From Clostridia bacterium (GTDB lineage Bacteria > Bacillota > Peptococcia > DRI-13 > SM3-B62), in contig JAHDQS010000001.1 in assembly GCA_018433675.1 (NCBI GenBank), forward strand, positions 1 through 42,231: 42,231 nucleotides of DNA, in the 5' to 3' direction. Every line of letters begins with the position of its first letter. Within the stretch, counting starts at the first letter, position 1. Of the stretch, positions 1 through 7,920 are shown one piece after another. A program made the translations under genes and the position numbers. The notes under the pieces were generated by a model that made no database searches, was not told where the DNA came from, and worked only from the letters and a program-made list of their open reading frames with translations.

Positions 1-140
1 TGGAACAGCTTGAGAAACTGCTTCCCTGGAATACGCCAGAAGAATGCCGTGTACGACGGAAACCAAAGAACCTATAGCCGCCGAACAGTGCTAAGGGGTC
101 ACCGCGGCGGTTCTGTTGTGTATGGAGATTTGACGCTTAC
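1..140 (+). mobile_element. Right end of an IS66-family insertion sequence (partial)
   Basis: Bases 131-140 read TGACGCTTAC, whose reverse complement GTAAGCGTCA matches the GTAAGCG ends typical of IS66-family elements. The 24-residue coding tail at 3-77 supports this. The element enters from outside the window and ends 41 bases beyond the stop codon of the SLH gene. IS66 elements usually make an 8-bp target duplication, so bases 141-148 (ATTTATTC) should recur at the other, unseen end. The family call rests on the terminal bases and a short protein tail, so family is likely but the specific element is unknown. Confidence 0.7.
3..77 (+). CDS. IS66-family transposase, C-terminal fragment (cut by window edge)
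   Basis: The frame open from base 3 ends at a TAG at 75-77 and encodes 24 residues containing LLPWNTPEECRV. IS66 transposases (TnpC) characteristically end with a similar LLPW...P..CR segment a few residues before the stop. The stop lies 63 bases inside the element's terminal repeat, the usual spacing for this family. Only the tail is visible, so it cannot be said whether the transposase is intact. A competing 63-codon frame at 10-201 runs through the IS end into the neighbouring gene and is not believed. Confidence 0.6.
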   Translation, partial: EQLEKLLPWNTPEECRVRRKPKNL

Positions 141-180
141 ATTTATTCTCTTTAATTCTAAATATCGTCAACTGTATTCT

Positions 181-2295
181 TTATGGATTAATCAAACCTG
201 ATTTTATGAGCATATTCCTAATGGCTGTTGCTGCTTCCGCATAGGTCAGTGTTCCCTGAGGTGCGATGGTATCGACCGTTCTACCGTTAAATACGTTTGC
301 ACTGACAACCTTTTTAACAGATAAATATGCCCATGATGAAACTTTATTTGCATCTTTGTAAGTAGCAATTTTATTATTATCAACTTCACTCAGCTTAACA
401 ACATCCATGGCCCGCGAATACATTGCCATTGCTTCTTCTCTGCTTATTTTATTGTCCGGACGGAAGGTGCCATCCGGGTAGCCGCTGATAATACCATAGT
501 CAGTGGCAATTGTGATGGCATCTGCCAGCTCATTGGATATATTTACATCTGCGAACTTACCGGCTTTGGCAACCTGTATCCTGTACAGACCCAGTGCTTT
601 TGTGATATATTCCGCGAACTCACCTCTGGTAATTGCTCCGTCGGGTGTAAATGTCTCAGGATTTTTTATTACCATTCTTGCAGGCATATCATTAACAGGA
701 ACTTTTGCCCAATGGTTTTCTACTGATTTAACAGTTATCGGATTCCAGATAACTGAATAGGCTGAGTTGGTTAAAGAACTTAACCTGGCATAATATTTAC
801 CGTTTTCATAGAATACCTCTGTTGGAATATGGGATATTGTACCATCCGCATTAAATACAATCCCTGTTGTAATTTTGCTGGGATCAACTCCTGCAGGTAT
901 TTCCATTACCCTTTCAACATAACCGCTGAATCTTGTTACGTCTACTGTTTTATCACCACTGGTGCAGGTGATTTCAAATTCAATAGGTTTTACAACGATT
1001 TGGTAGTTGTTTTTATTGGCTGTATCTTCGACGATTTTCACTGTATCAGCAGGCGGCTCGGCAATTCTTATACTAACTTTGATATCTTCTAAGGGCACCT
1101 CTTTTCCGAGTTCCTGCCAAACAGCATCAATATTAATTTGTGAGGCTGGCAAGGTATAAGTGACTTCTTCGGTCTTGATTTCAAGTACTGCTTCCTTGTT
1201 CTCCATACTCTTCACTGTCTGACCGTTTAATACGCCCTCGACTATATCAGAGCTACCACTAACAGGAATTACGACTGTAGCCTTATTGCCTGCAATCTCC
1301 AACCTTTGCTCAAGCTTATGTGAATCAATAGTAACGGTAGTTACGGTCTGACCATCTTCAGTGGACGTTGTGGTGGTTCCTGCCGTTTGACTGTTAACAA
1401 TGATTTGAGGTGTGCTGTCACTATCCCCGCTTGAAGCAGCTGCGGTTGTCTGAGCTACTGATGTATATGCCGTTTTATTTCCTACTTCATCTTTTACAAG
1501 CACATTGAAATAATATTTTGTGCCAGACGTTAGAGACGTTACTATATTGTCCGTCAAGTTTGCTGTCCAGTCTTGCACGATGATGCCGTTAGTTTCAGCA
1601 TCAGCTACTGTATCTATGTTGTCATCAGAAGAGCTAAGGATTCTGTATTGTAAGCTGGCCTGTGCTGTTATATCATCAGTTGCTGCTGTCCATGATAAAT
1701 CAACTGAACTTTGTGTAACATTACTTACTGTAATTGTTCCGTCCCCTCCTGCTCGTGGGCCTGCTTGGTCATTTAAGGTTTTGGTACCGGTTGTCTGCGT
1801 ACTTGCCATGGCATTTCCTGCTCTATCATATATTGCTGTGGCATTTAACGGCTTTATTTCTATTGTTTCTATACCCGAGGTTATTCCAGTTATTGTTATA
1901 AATACTCTTACTTCCGTTTCTCCTCCGCTGAGGGCTGTTGCTGAGCTTTCTTCTGCATTGTCATTCTTTTTTATGGAGCCTATTACGGCATTGGTGGCTG
2001 TCCCTGAGTTTTTTGTAAAGATCAAGGTCATATTAGCTGCAGTCAATGCTGTTGCTCCGTTACCTGCCCCGTATATTCCCTCATCAAAGGTTATATCCAA
2101 ATAGGCGTTGTCTCCATTTAATGTTGAAGTGTTTACTGTAGGGGCTGTGGTATCCCATCCTGTTATGTCTTTTCCGGTTCCGTCTGTGGCCATGGCATTG
2201 GCTGGCACCTGGGTTCCCCTGACCAGCGGAGTGGAGGGAGAAGCAGATATGCAAGGCGGTGTAGGCCGAATTAGGGTAACTGCTAAAGCCGGCAA
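181..2295 (-). CDS. SLH-domain surface protein, probably 5'-truncated
   Basis: The 704-residue open frame has a partial Ig-like/SbsA-type segment (about 1-175), a fibronectin type III domain (about 187-285), a beta-rich middle region typical of Firmicute SLH proteins (about 320-520), and three C-terminal SLH repeats (about 525-570, 580-633 and 644-700). SLH repeats anchor proteins to pyruvylated secondary cell-wall polymers, so the product should sit at the cell surface. No signal peptide is present: the first residues (MPALAVTLIRPTPP) do not form one, and the first recognisable domain begins in its middle near residue 27. There is no good ribosome binding site before the nominal start. I infer that the 5' end was lost by deletion or rearrangement around 2220-2295. 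The C-terminal half looks intact. Its 3' end lies 41 bases from an IS66 end. Confidence 0.75.
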   Translation of the reverse strand: MPALAVTLIRPTPPCISASPSTPLVRGTQVPANAMATDGTGKDITGWDTTAPTVNTSTLNGDNAYLDITFDEGIYGAGNGATALTAANMTLIFTKNSGTATNAVIGSIKKNDNAEESSATALSGGETEVRVFITITGITSGIETIEIKPLNATAIYDRAGNAMASTQTTGTKTLNDQAGPRAGGDGTITVSNVTQSSVDLSWTAATDDITAQASLQYRILSSSDDNIDTVADAETNGIIVQDWTANLTDNIVTSLTSGTKYYFNVLVKDEVGNKTAYTSVAQTTAAASSGDSDSTPQIIVNSQTAGTTTTSTEDGQTVTTVTIDSHKLEQRLEIAGNKATVVIPVSGSSDIVEGVLNGQTVKSMENKEAVLEIKTEEVTYTLPASQINIDAVWQELGKEVPLEDIKVSIRIAEPPADTVKIVEDTANKNNYQIVVKPIEFEITCTSGDKTVDVTRFSGYVERVMEIPAGVDPSKITTGIVFNADGTISHIPTEVFYENGKYYARLSSLTNSAYSVIWNPITVKSVENHWAKVPVNDMPARMVIKNPETFTPDGAITRGEFAEYITKALGLYRIQVAKAGKFADVNISNELADAITIATDYGIISGYPDGTFRPDNKISREEAMAMYSRAMDVVKLSEVDNNKIATYKDANKVSSWAYLSVKKVVSANVFNGRTVDTIAPQGTLTYAEAATAIRNMLIKSGLINP

Positions 2296-2505
2296 CTACA
2301 AAATATATGAGTTTTACTTTGTTGATTGATTGTAACAAGAATTAAAGGCAAAAAGGATGGAAACCGCATCAGACACAAACTGAGGATAAGGCTACTGAAC
2401 AAGTCGAAGTCCAATAACTACGGGGAGATCTCACGGACGGGAGAAGCGCATTTGCAAAAGCCGGATAAAAGTGTGGCAATGATCGTTTTTGAGACTCCCA
2501 AGATA
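2296..2505. other. Short intergenic stretch with probable gene debris
   Basis: Between the truncated SLH frame and the histidine kinase gene there is no plausible start with a ribosome binding site. On the plus strand, 2220-2329 reads as a protein-like tail (ending YKIYEFYFVD, then TGA), and 2326-2500 reads as a lysine- and arginine-rich segment beginning VTRIKGKKDGNRIRHKL that does not look like random sequence. Both look like remnants of plus-strand genes, but neither can be assigned to a family with confidence. Confidence 0.3.
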
Positions 2506-3867
2506 TCACGAATCAGCAGACTCATTTTTCAATGCGGCCCTGACCATAAATGAACCCTGGGAGAGATTAATATCAAAAGCGCCGTTGTACTTACTGACAA
2601 TTCTTTGTATGATGGGAATGCCGTAGCCGTGTTTTCCCTTGTCCTTCTTGGAGGTGATAAATTCATCGCCCTCCATTACGGGCGCACCGACAGACGAATT
2701 GGAAACACTGAAATAAACAAAATCGTTTTTCATTCCCAGGGTAAGCTCCAGCTTTCTTTCTTTTCCGTCAGGTACCTTGCCGCAAGCCTCTATGGCATTG
2801 TCCAGCATGTTAACCAGCAGGCTGCATATATCGTTGCCCTGAATATGCAGTTTCTCCGGCAAATTTCCGCTGAAGCTTGTTTGAATGCCTTTGCTTTGTG
2901 CTTCTGAAAGCTTGTCGGTCAGAATGGCGTTGACCAGCCTGTTTTCACAAAAATAGGCGTTTTTTGTTTTTTTCATATCATAGCCGGCGTCGGCCAGGTA
3001 ATGCTTTAACTCATCATACTCCTCATTCTCAGCCAGTTGACCTATCACTGAAAAATGCTTGCCGATGTCGTGCCAGATCATTTTGGTTTCCTCTATATAT
3101 TTTTCCGTCTGATGATAGTTCTTATACAGCAGTTCTCCTTCAAGCCGCAGAGTCATGTTTTCACTCATAATGCGGTATTCTTTCTGGATAGAGTTTAAGA
3201 TTGTGTTGCCGGTTATGAGTACAAGAACGGGAAAAGCTGCAATCACCACATTATAGTTTATGTTATAATGCTCGCCGTATATATAAAACATACACGTATC
3301 CAATATGTCTGTAAGAAAAATGGCGGCTATTGCTGTGGCAACAGCCGGCCGGCCGACGCCGGACCTGAATTCCTGTATAAAGGTTCTTGCCAAAATGACC
3401 GCAAGCAGGATATACAGGGGCAGATGCCAGTACAAAAGGAACAAGTCCAGTTTAAAAAGATTGCAGAACACCCATACACATAAAAGAGCACTATTAAACA
3501 CGGCCATTGTTAAAAGCAGCCGGCTTTTTTCAAATTTCTTGTCCGCCGCAACGAAAAGCAGTACCCAAATGGGAATAGCCAGCCTGGAAATACCGGCAAT
3601 CCAATAACTAAAAGCCGGTCCGGTAAAGTAAGCGATGACAGCGATCTTAATAAGAACGTTAAAGCCCATAAACAGGCTGATGAAAGCAAGTGACAGCAGT
3701 GTGATATCAACTTTTTTGAATTTAAAAGCGATGGAGATAACTGCAAATATCAATATGAATACGCCGATGGAAATATAAAACAGAGCGTATATGATTTTAG
3801 ATATCATTGAGCGTATAAGTGCGCTTATGATGGAGGATATATCGTCCAGTATAACATGGCTGGACAC
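2506..3867 (-). CDS. AgrC-like GHKL sensor histidine kinase, orphan
   Basis: The 453-residue protein has six or seven hydrophobic segments in residues 20-225, a dimerisation/phosphoacceptor region with IWHDIGKH (His266), an N-box LLVNMLDNAIEAC (Asn353 region) and a G-box KGKHGYGI near 410-417. This is the AgrC/CitA-like GHKL layout. Such kinases sense extracellular signals and phosphorylate a LytTR-type response regulator, but no regulator gene is adjacent. The start used is GTG, with no clear ribosome binding site. The frame stays open upstream for only nine codons to a stop at 3895-3897. Residues 1-25 look like the juxtamembrane end of a longer sensor rather than a normal N-terminus, so an extracellular domain may have been lost. 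The kinase core is complete; the signal is unknown. Confidence 0.75.
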   Translation of the reverse strand: MSSHVILDDISSIISALIRSMISKIIYALFYISIGVFILIFAVISIAFKFKKVDITLLSLAFISLFMGFNVLIKIAVIAYFTGPAFSYWIAGISRLAIPIWVLLFVAADKKFEKSRLLLTMAVFNSALLCVWVFCNLFKLDLFLLYWHLPLYILLAVILARTFIQEFRSGVGRPAVATAIAAIFLTDILDTCMFYIYGEHYNINYNVVIAAFPVLVLITGNTILNSIQKEYRIMSENMTLRLEGELLYKNYHQTEKYIEETKMIWHDIGKHFSVIGQLAENEEYDELKHYLADAGYDMKKTKNAYFCENRLVNAILTDKLSEAQSKGIQTSFSGNLPEKLHIQGNDICSLLVNMLDNAIEACGKVPDGKERKLELTLGMKNDFVYFSVSNSSVGAPVMEGDEFITSKKDKGKHGYGIPIIQRIVSKYNGAFDINLSQGSFMVRAALKNESADS

Positions 3868-4044
3868 CGCTATACTGGCGGGATGGTTTGTTATCTATCA
3901 ATAATAAAAGATATAATAATAGTGTTTATAAGGATTTTTTTGAGATGTGGTGTTACCTTTTTCCTATTACCTATGCTTTAGAACAAATAATTATTGTCGT
4001 AATATTGTTTTGATATATTGTTTGAATAATTGAAAAATTTTGTG

Positions 4045-4073
4045 TTGACTTCTAGTAATATCATCGTTACAAT
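4045..4073 (+). promoter_or_regulatory. Sigma-A promoter for the small gene at 4102-4317
   Basis: A -35 TTGACT (4045-4050) and a -10 TACAAT (4068-4073) are separated by exactly 17 bases. Transcription would start near 4080, just before the strong ribosome binding site AAGAAGGGGG at 4088-4097. The surrounding 3896-4080 region is very AT-rich and holds no gene. Confidence 0.65.
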
Positions 4074-4101
4074 CCTTTCCGATTTCTAAGAAGGGGGTAT
4101 T

Positions 4102-4317
4102 ATTGTATTTAATGAACAAGATATAAAGAAAATGTCGAACTCACTTCACACGACGAGGAGAAAATACAAAGGCGAATTAGTTGACGGCGTCAACATAGAC
4201 AGCAAGCAATTAATAAAGATGTTTTTCGGCGAGACAAAAGAAAATATAACAAGCAGATATCCTGTAGAAAAAGTGGACGGGAATATGTTGGCAATTAACA
4301 TTGAAAAAGAACTTTAA
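4102..4317 (+). CDS. Small protein of unknown function, possible ATT start
   Basis: The family is not recognised. From ATG 4132 the frame encodes 61 charged residues (MSNSLHTTRRKYKGELVDG...), but that ATG has no ribosome binding site. The strong site AAGAAGGGGG ends at 4097, and the same frame is open back to a TAA at 4087-4089, giving the protein-like extension VFNEQDIKKM with no ATG, GTG or TTG. The only near-cognate starts at proper spacing are ATT 4102 and ATT 4099. I give the ATT 4102 start (71 residues) as most consistent with the ribosome binding site; ATG 4132 is the conservative alternative. There is no signal peptide or membrane segment. The gene has its own sigma-A promoter and lies ahead of another unknown gene; both are more AT-rich than the neighbouring housekeeping genes, which suggests acquisition. 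Confidence 0.55.
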   Translation: MVFNEQDIKKMSNSLHTTRRKYKGELVDGVNIDSKQLIKMFFGETKENITSRYPVEKVDGNMLAINIEKEL

Positions 4318-4346
4318 AGCGTGCTTGGAGAATTTTAATGAACTAG

Positions 4347-4381
4347 TTAGATAACATATGGAAGGAACGGATGTTATCTAA
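4347..4381 (+). promoter_or_regulatory. 11-bp inverted repeat between two small genes
   Basis: TTAGATAACAT (4347-4357) and ATGTTATCTAA (4371-4381) are perfect complements with a 13-base loop. The following bases (TTTG) are a poor terminator tail. The repeat ends 21 bases before the start of the 4403 gene, so an operator or an RNA hairpin controlling that gene is as likely as an attenuator. Confidence 0.5.
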
Positions 4382-4402
4382 TTTGAAAAGGAAGGTGTAC
4401 TT

Positions 4403-4804
4403 ATGGCCAATCTTGCAAATGCAGATTTTTATTATGGGGCAGTATTATCCCATCTACTAACAAGTAATAAGGAGCATAACCCAGCTTTGTTTGAAGACTC
4501 TGACGAACCTCGAGTTTTTAATATTATAGCTGGCAAACATGAATATGTGCTACATACTCACAAAAGTGAAGGAAAGAGAGATGTAAAAGGGGATGCAATT
4601 AGTTGGGCTTTTACTCTTTCTGATAAAACGGTGCAAGAATTACAAGATAATCATTTAGAATCAAAAGGCGTTTTCAAAGAATCAGCCAAATCCATTGGTA
4701 TGACTATCAGAAAATACTCTAATAAAAACGACTATTTACTGTTTATTGATAAAAGAATTGAAAACGCAATCCCAGTTAAACAAAATTTAAGTCTGGATTA
4801 TTGA
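4403..4804 (+). CDS. Hypothetical protein, 133 residues
   Basis: The start ATG has a good ribosome binding site (GGAAGG, about 7 bases away). The protein begins MANLANADFYYGAVLSHLL and is soluble, with no membrane segment or signal peptide. The DFYYGA..S.LL opening followed by a beta-rich middle (SWAFTLSD) is something I associate with uncharacterised proteins found near mobile or defence genes, but I cannot name a family, and this is recollection rather than a search. It follows the 4102 gene after an 85-base gap holding an inverted repeat and is closed by a terminator at 4819-4854. Base composition is AT-rich compared with the next gene. It could be co-transcribed with its upstream neighbour. 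Confidence 0.7.
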   Translation: MANLANADFYYGAVLSHLLTSNKEHNPALFEDSDEPRVFNIIAGKHEYVLHTHKSEGKRDVKGDAISWAFTLSDKTVQELQDNHLESKGVFKESAKSIGMTIRKYSNKNDYLLFIDKRIENAIPVKQNLSLDY

Positions 4805-4818
4805 ATGACCGAGAATTA

Positions 4819-4854
4819 GGGAAGCTGCTATTTGTATAGTAGCTTCTCTTTTTA
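4819..4854 (+). terminator. Rho-independent terminator after the 4403 gene
   Basis: GAAGCTGCTA (4821-4830) pairs with TAGTAGCTTC (4841-4850), with one G-U pair and a 6-base loop, followed by a T-rich tail. A TATAAT at 4859-4864 directly after it may be the -10 of the yyaL promoter, though no good -35 is visible. Confidence 0.75.
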
Positions 4855-4890
4855 TGGGTATAATAGATGAAAATGAGGAGAAAGAAGGCA

Positions 4891-7035
4891 ATGCCCATGA
4901 CAACTAAAACAAAGGCCCCCAATAGATTAGCCCAGGAAAAATCCCCTTATCTCCTCCAGCACCAGTACAATCCTGTGGACTGGTACCCCTGGGGTGAAGA
5001 AGCTTTTTCCAAAGCCAAAGAGGAAGATAAGCCTATCTTCCTCTCTATTGGTTATTCCACCTGTCACTGGTGCCACGTGATGGAAAGAGAATCCTTTGAA
5101 GATGAGAAGGTTGCAGAAGTGCTGAACGAAGGATACGTTGCCATCAAGGTAGACCGCGAGGAAAGACCCGACATCGACCATTTGTACATGACCTTTTGCC
5201 AGGCCATGACAGGCCAGGGAGGATGGCCGCTGACGATAATTATGACGCCGGAAAAAAAGCCTTTTTTTGCAGGAACATATTTCCCCAAACGTGGAAGAAT
5301 GGGAATTCCGGGCTTAATCGAGATATTAGAGAGGGTCAAGGAATCATGGTCCTATGACAACAGTCTGCTGGTCGGTTCAGGAAACGAGGTAACAGAAGCA
5401 ATTCTTGCCGAAAGCCTTACACCGCAACGAGGAGAATTAAAGCCGGAATTGTTGGATGAAGCTTTCCGAACTTACCGTGCAGCTTTTGACAGTTCCTACG
5501 GAGGTTTTGGAAGAGCCCCTAAATTCCCCTCTCCCCACAATCTGTCTTTTTTACTTCGTTACGGCAAGGCTAGGGATGACAAGAAGCCCGCCGCAACCAA
5601 AGAAGCTTTACGTATGGTGGAAAAAACGCTGGACTCGATGTATCAGGGAGGACTGTTCGATCATATCGGTTTTGGCTTCTCCCGCTACTCTACGGACAAG
5701 AAATGGTTTGTCCCCCATTTTGAAAAGATGTTGTACGATAACGCCTTGCTTTCTCTTGTCTATCTGGAAGCATACCAGGTTACCAAAAAACCCCTCTACC
5801 ACGAAGTAGCGGAAAAGACCTTCACTTATATCCTGCGGGACATGACCTCCCCGGAGGGAGCTTTTTATTCGGCTGAGGATGCTGATTCCGAAGGAGAAGA
5901 AGGCAGGTTTTATCTCTTAACCCTGAAAGAAGTCGTGGATATATTAGGCGAAAAAAAGGGACGGCTTTTTTGCCGGGTATATGACATATCCAAACAGGGT
6001 AATTTCGAGGGTAAAAACATTCCTAACCTGGTAGGCAAAAATCTGGAAGATCCTTTGATCAAAGATAATCTTCCCTTGTTAGAAGAATGCCGCCGACAGG
6101 TCTTTTTAGAAAGGGAAAAAAGGATACACCCCTATAAGGACAACAAAATCCTGACCTCCTGGAATGCTTTGATGATAACAGCTTTTGCCGTCGGAGCCAG
6201 AGTTTTTGATAACCGGTATTATCTTACTGCGGCAGAAAAAGCGGTCGAGTTCATCTTCAAACACCTGCAGCAGCCGGACGGAAGGCTGTTAGCCCGTTAT
6301 CGGGACGGTGAAGCTGCCTATCCCGGATATCTGGATGATTATAGTTTTTTGACCTGGGCCTTAATCGAGCTCTACCAGACAACATACCGCCCGGATTATC
6401 TAAAAAAAGCCCTGGAGCTTAATTCTCTGATGTTAAAACTGTTTTGGGATTGGGAAAACGGCGGGCTTTTTATGGTCGGCGAAGACGGCGAAGCTCTATT
6501 AGCCCGCACAAAGGAGATATACGACGGAGCTACTCCTGCCGGCAACTCGGTCGCCGCCATGAATTTATTGCGGCTAGCAACGTTAACAGGAGCGTACGAA
6601 CTGCAAGAAAAAGCAGAAGAAATCTTCGCATCCTGCGGAGGAGAGGTTCGGGAAAGTCCTTCAGGTTATGCGTTCCTTTTACAGGCCTTTCTCACTTCGC
6701 AAACTCCCTTCCGGGAAATAGTGATTGTTGACGATACGGGAACGAAAGAAAGCAAAGAAATGATCAGCGTCCTGCAAAAGAATTTTCTGCCAGACACGAC
6801 AAGTCATTATTTGCCCCCGCAAAGAGATGATCTTCTTGAAGTAGTCCCTTATCTTCAGGATTATAGCAGCATAGAGGGTAAACCAACCGTCTATATCTGT
6901 GAAAACGGAGCCTGCTCCACACCCCTTGTCGGATCAGAAAAATTCAGAGAGAAGCTGGAAGGGCGTGTTGCAAAACGTCTTAACACCTCCCGTGATACTG
7001 TAAGAAAATATTGCGATGGTTCCCATGTACCGTGA
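4891..7035 (+). CDS. yyaL: YyaL/SSP411-type protein with thioredoxin-like domain (DUF255)
   Basis: This is a large cytosolic protein of the YyaL / spermatogenesis-associated protein 20 family. The N-terminal DUF255 thioredoxin-fold domain (about residues 10-170) carries the family signature around [16 protein letters not shown] and a CHWC redox motif at Cys58-Cys61. It is followed by an (alpha/alpha)6-barrel region like the N-acylglucosamine 2-epimerase fold (about 190-600). Total length of 714 residues is normal for the family. The biochemical role is not settled in any organism. The longest frame starts at ATG 4867, but ATG 4891 is preferred because AGGAG and AAGG lie just upstream and a possible -10 at 4859-4864 would place transcription start after 4867. 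The protein ends complete. A decayed second copy lies at 7921-8061. Confidence 0.9.
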   Translation: MPMTTKTKAPNRLAQEKSPYLLQHQYNPVDWYPWGEEAFSKAKEEDKPIFLSIGYSTCHWCHVMERESFEDEKVAEVLNEGYVAIKVDREERPDIDHLYMTFCQAMTGQGGWPLTIIMTPEKKPFFAGTYFPKRGRMGIPGLIEILERVKESWSYDNSLLVGSGNEVTEAILAESLTPQRGELKPELLDEAFRTYRAAFDSSYGGFGRAPKFPSPHNLSFLLRYGKARDDKKPAATKEALRMVEKTLDSMYQGGLFDHIGFGFSRYSTDKKWFVPHFEKMLYDNALLSLVYLEAYQVTKKPLYHEVAEKTFTYILRDMTSPEGAFYSAEDADSEGEEGRFYLLTLKEVVDILGEKKGRLFCRVYDISKQGNFEGKNIPNLVGKNLEDPLIKDNLPLLEECRRQVFLEREKRIHPYKDNKILTSWNALMITAFAVGARVFDNRYYLTAAEKAVEFIFKHLQQPDGRLLARYRDGEAAYPGYLDDYSFLTWALIELYQTTYRPDYLKKALELNSLMLKLFWDWENGGLFMVGEDGEALLARTKEIYDGATPAGNSVAAMNLLRLATLTGAYELQEKAEEIFASCGGEVRESPSGYAFLLQAFLTSQTPFREIVIVDDTGTKESKEMISVLQKNFLPDTTSHYLPPQRDDLLEVVPYLQDYSSIEGKPTVYICENGACSTPLVGSEKFREKLEGRVAKRLNTSRDTVRKYCDGSHVP

Positions 7036-7142
7036 AAACGCTTAGGGAGAAGCGGACAAACACGGTATGCAATTACCATTGGTATACTGGAGTTCATCCC
7101 AAAATAGCTCACTTTTTTATTGGCAATACTGACAAACGCACT

Positions 7143-7171
7143 TTGACTGTTAACAATTATTAGGATATAAT
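7143..7171 (+). promoter_or_regulatory. Sigma-A promoter of the mntA-hepT pair
   Basis: TTGACT (7143-7148) and a perfect TATAAT (7166-7171) are 17 bases apart, about 46 bases before the mntA start. The remaining 7036-7142 stretch after yyaL holds no gene or convincing terminator. Confidence 0.8.
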
Positions 7172-7217
7172 TGAATCAACGAAAAAGCATAAAACTTAAA
7201 ATGTAGAGGTGATAAGC

Positions 7218-7502
7218 GTGACTATCACAGATATAAAAAAAGTAGTTAGTCAAGTTGCACCTGCATATCCAGTACTTAGTATTGATTTGTTTGGCTCATA
7301 TGCAAATGATGAGGCTACTGATGATTCGGACATAGACCTTCTTGTATACTTTAATGAAAAGGTTGCAAGTTTATTTGATGTGTCAGGAATTAAGCTTGAT
7401 ATTCAGGATATATTGAAAACCAAAGTGGATGTAGTTGCCGGCCCCCTTAAGGAGAATAGCTACATCACCATTGACAAAAAGGTAAGAATCTATGAAGCAT
7501 AG
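7218..7502 (+). CDS. mntA: MntA-type minimal nucleotidyltransferase antitoxin
   Basis: The protein of about 94 residues has the minimal nucleotidyltransferase signature GS-X10-DXD (GSY...SDID), which binds the metal ions for nucleotide transfer. In characterised MntA-HepT systems the MntA antitoxin attaches AMP units to a tyrosine of the HepT RNase and so silences it. The start chosen is GTG 7218, about 5 bases after AGAGGTGAT; an in-frame GTG at 7209 lies inside that site. The gene overlaps hepT by 11 bases, which indicates tight co-translation, and a strong sigma-A promoter precedes it. All catalytic motif residues are present, so it should be active. Confidence 0.88.
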   Translation: MTITDIKKVVSQVAPAYPVLSIDLFGSYANDEATDDSDIDLLVYFNEKVASLFDVSGIKLDIQDILKTKVDVVAGPLKENSYITIDKKVRIYEA

Positions 7503-7824
7503 GGATATTCAACTACTGAAAAAAATCATATTGGAATGCAAGGATGTTATACGGTATACTAATGAAATCGGTGAGAAAGGGTTTCTAGAAAGTGATATTT
7601 ACCAGAAGGCAACGGCTATGTCACTTCTTAATATAGGTGAGCATGCCAATGCTCTGACAAGAGAGGTGTGGATGGAGTACAAGGATATTCAGTGGAGAAA
7701 TATTGTTGATCTTAGAAACATCGTAGCACATGGATATGGTGAATTAAGAATGGAGCTTGTCTGGAATTTATCTCAAAAAGAAATTCCGGATTTGATGGGA
7801 CAGCTTGAAGATTTGCTGAAATAG
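7492..7824 (+). CDS. hepT: HepT-type HEPN ribonuclease toxin
   Basis: The 110-residue all-alpha protein has the DUF86/HEPN layout and the catalytic Rx4H motif within RNIVAHGYG near the C-terminus, including the tyrosine that MntA modifies in studied systems. HEPN toxins cleave RNA and halt growth; paired with MntA they act as a type VII-like toxin-antitoxin module, sometimes linked to phage defence or plasmid maintenance. The start overlaps the end of mntA. A terminator follows at 7887-7915. The motif is intact, so the toxin is probably functional. Confidence 0.88.
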   Translation: MKHRDIQLLKKIILECKDVIRYTNEIGEKGFLESDIYQKATAMSLLNIGEHANALTREVWMEYKDIQWRNIVDLRNIVAHGYGELRMELVWNLSQKEIPDLMGQLEDLLK

Positions 7825-7886
7825 ATTTGAATAATAACAACTAAGAATCCAGGCAGAAATATACAACTTACGTTTGTTACAAATAT

Positions 7887-7915
7887 AATCCCACTTCTGG
7901 GATTTTTTCTTTTAT
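7887..7915 (+). terminator. Rho-independent terminator after hepT
   Basis: AATCCCA (7887-7893) pairs with TGGGATT (7898-7904) around a 4-base loop, followed by TTTTCTTTTAT. It closes the mntA-hepT operon. Confidence 0.8.
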
Positions 7916-7920
7916 ATTGG

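Noticed and set aside
10-201. 63-codon plus-strand frame at the left edge
   Set aside because: It crosses the IS66 end and runs into the opposite-strand SLH gene; the frame from base 3 fits the transposase tail better.
4103-4126. Short TTG-initiated leader peptide (MYLMNKI) after the strong ribosome binding site
   Set aside because: It would fit the ribosome binding site but has no known leader features; the in-frame ATT extension looks more protein-like. Kept only as an alternative.
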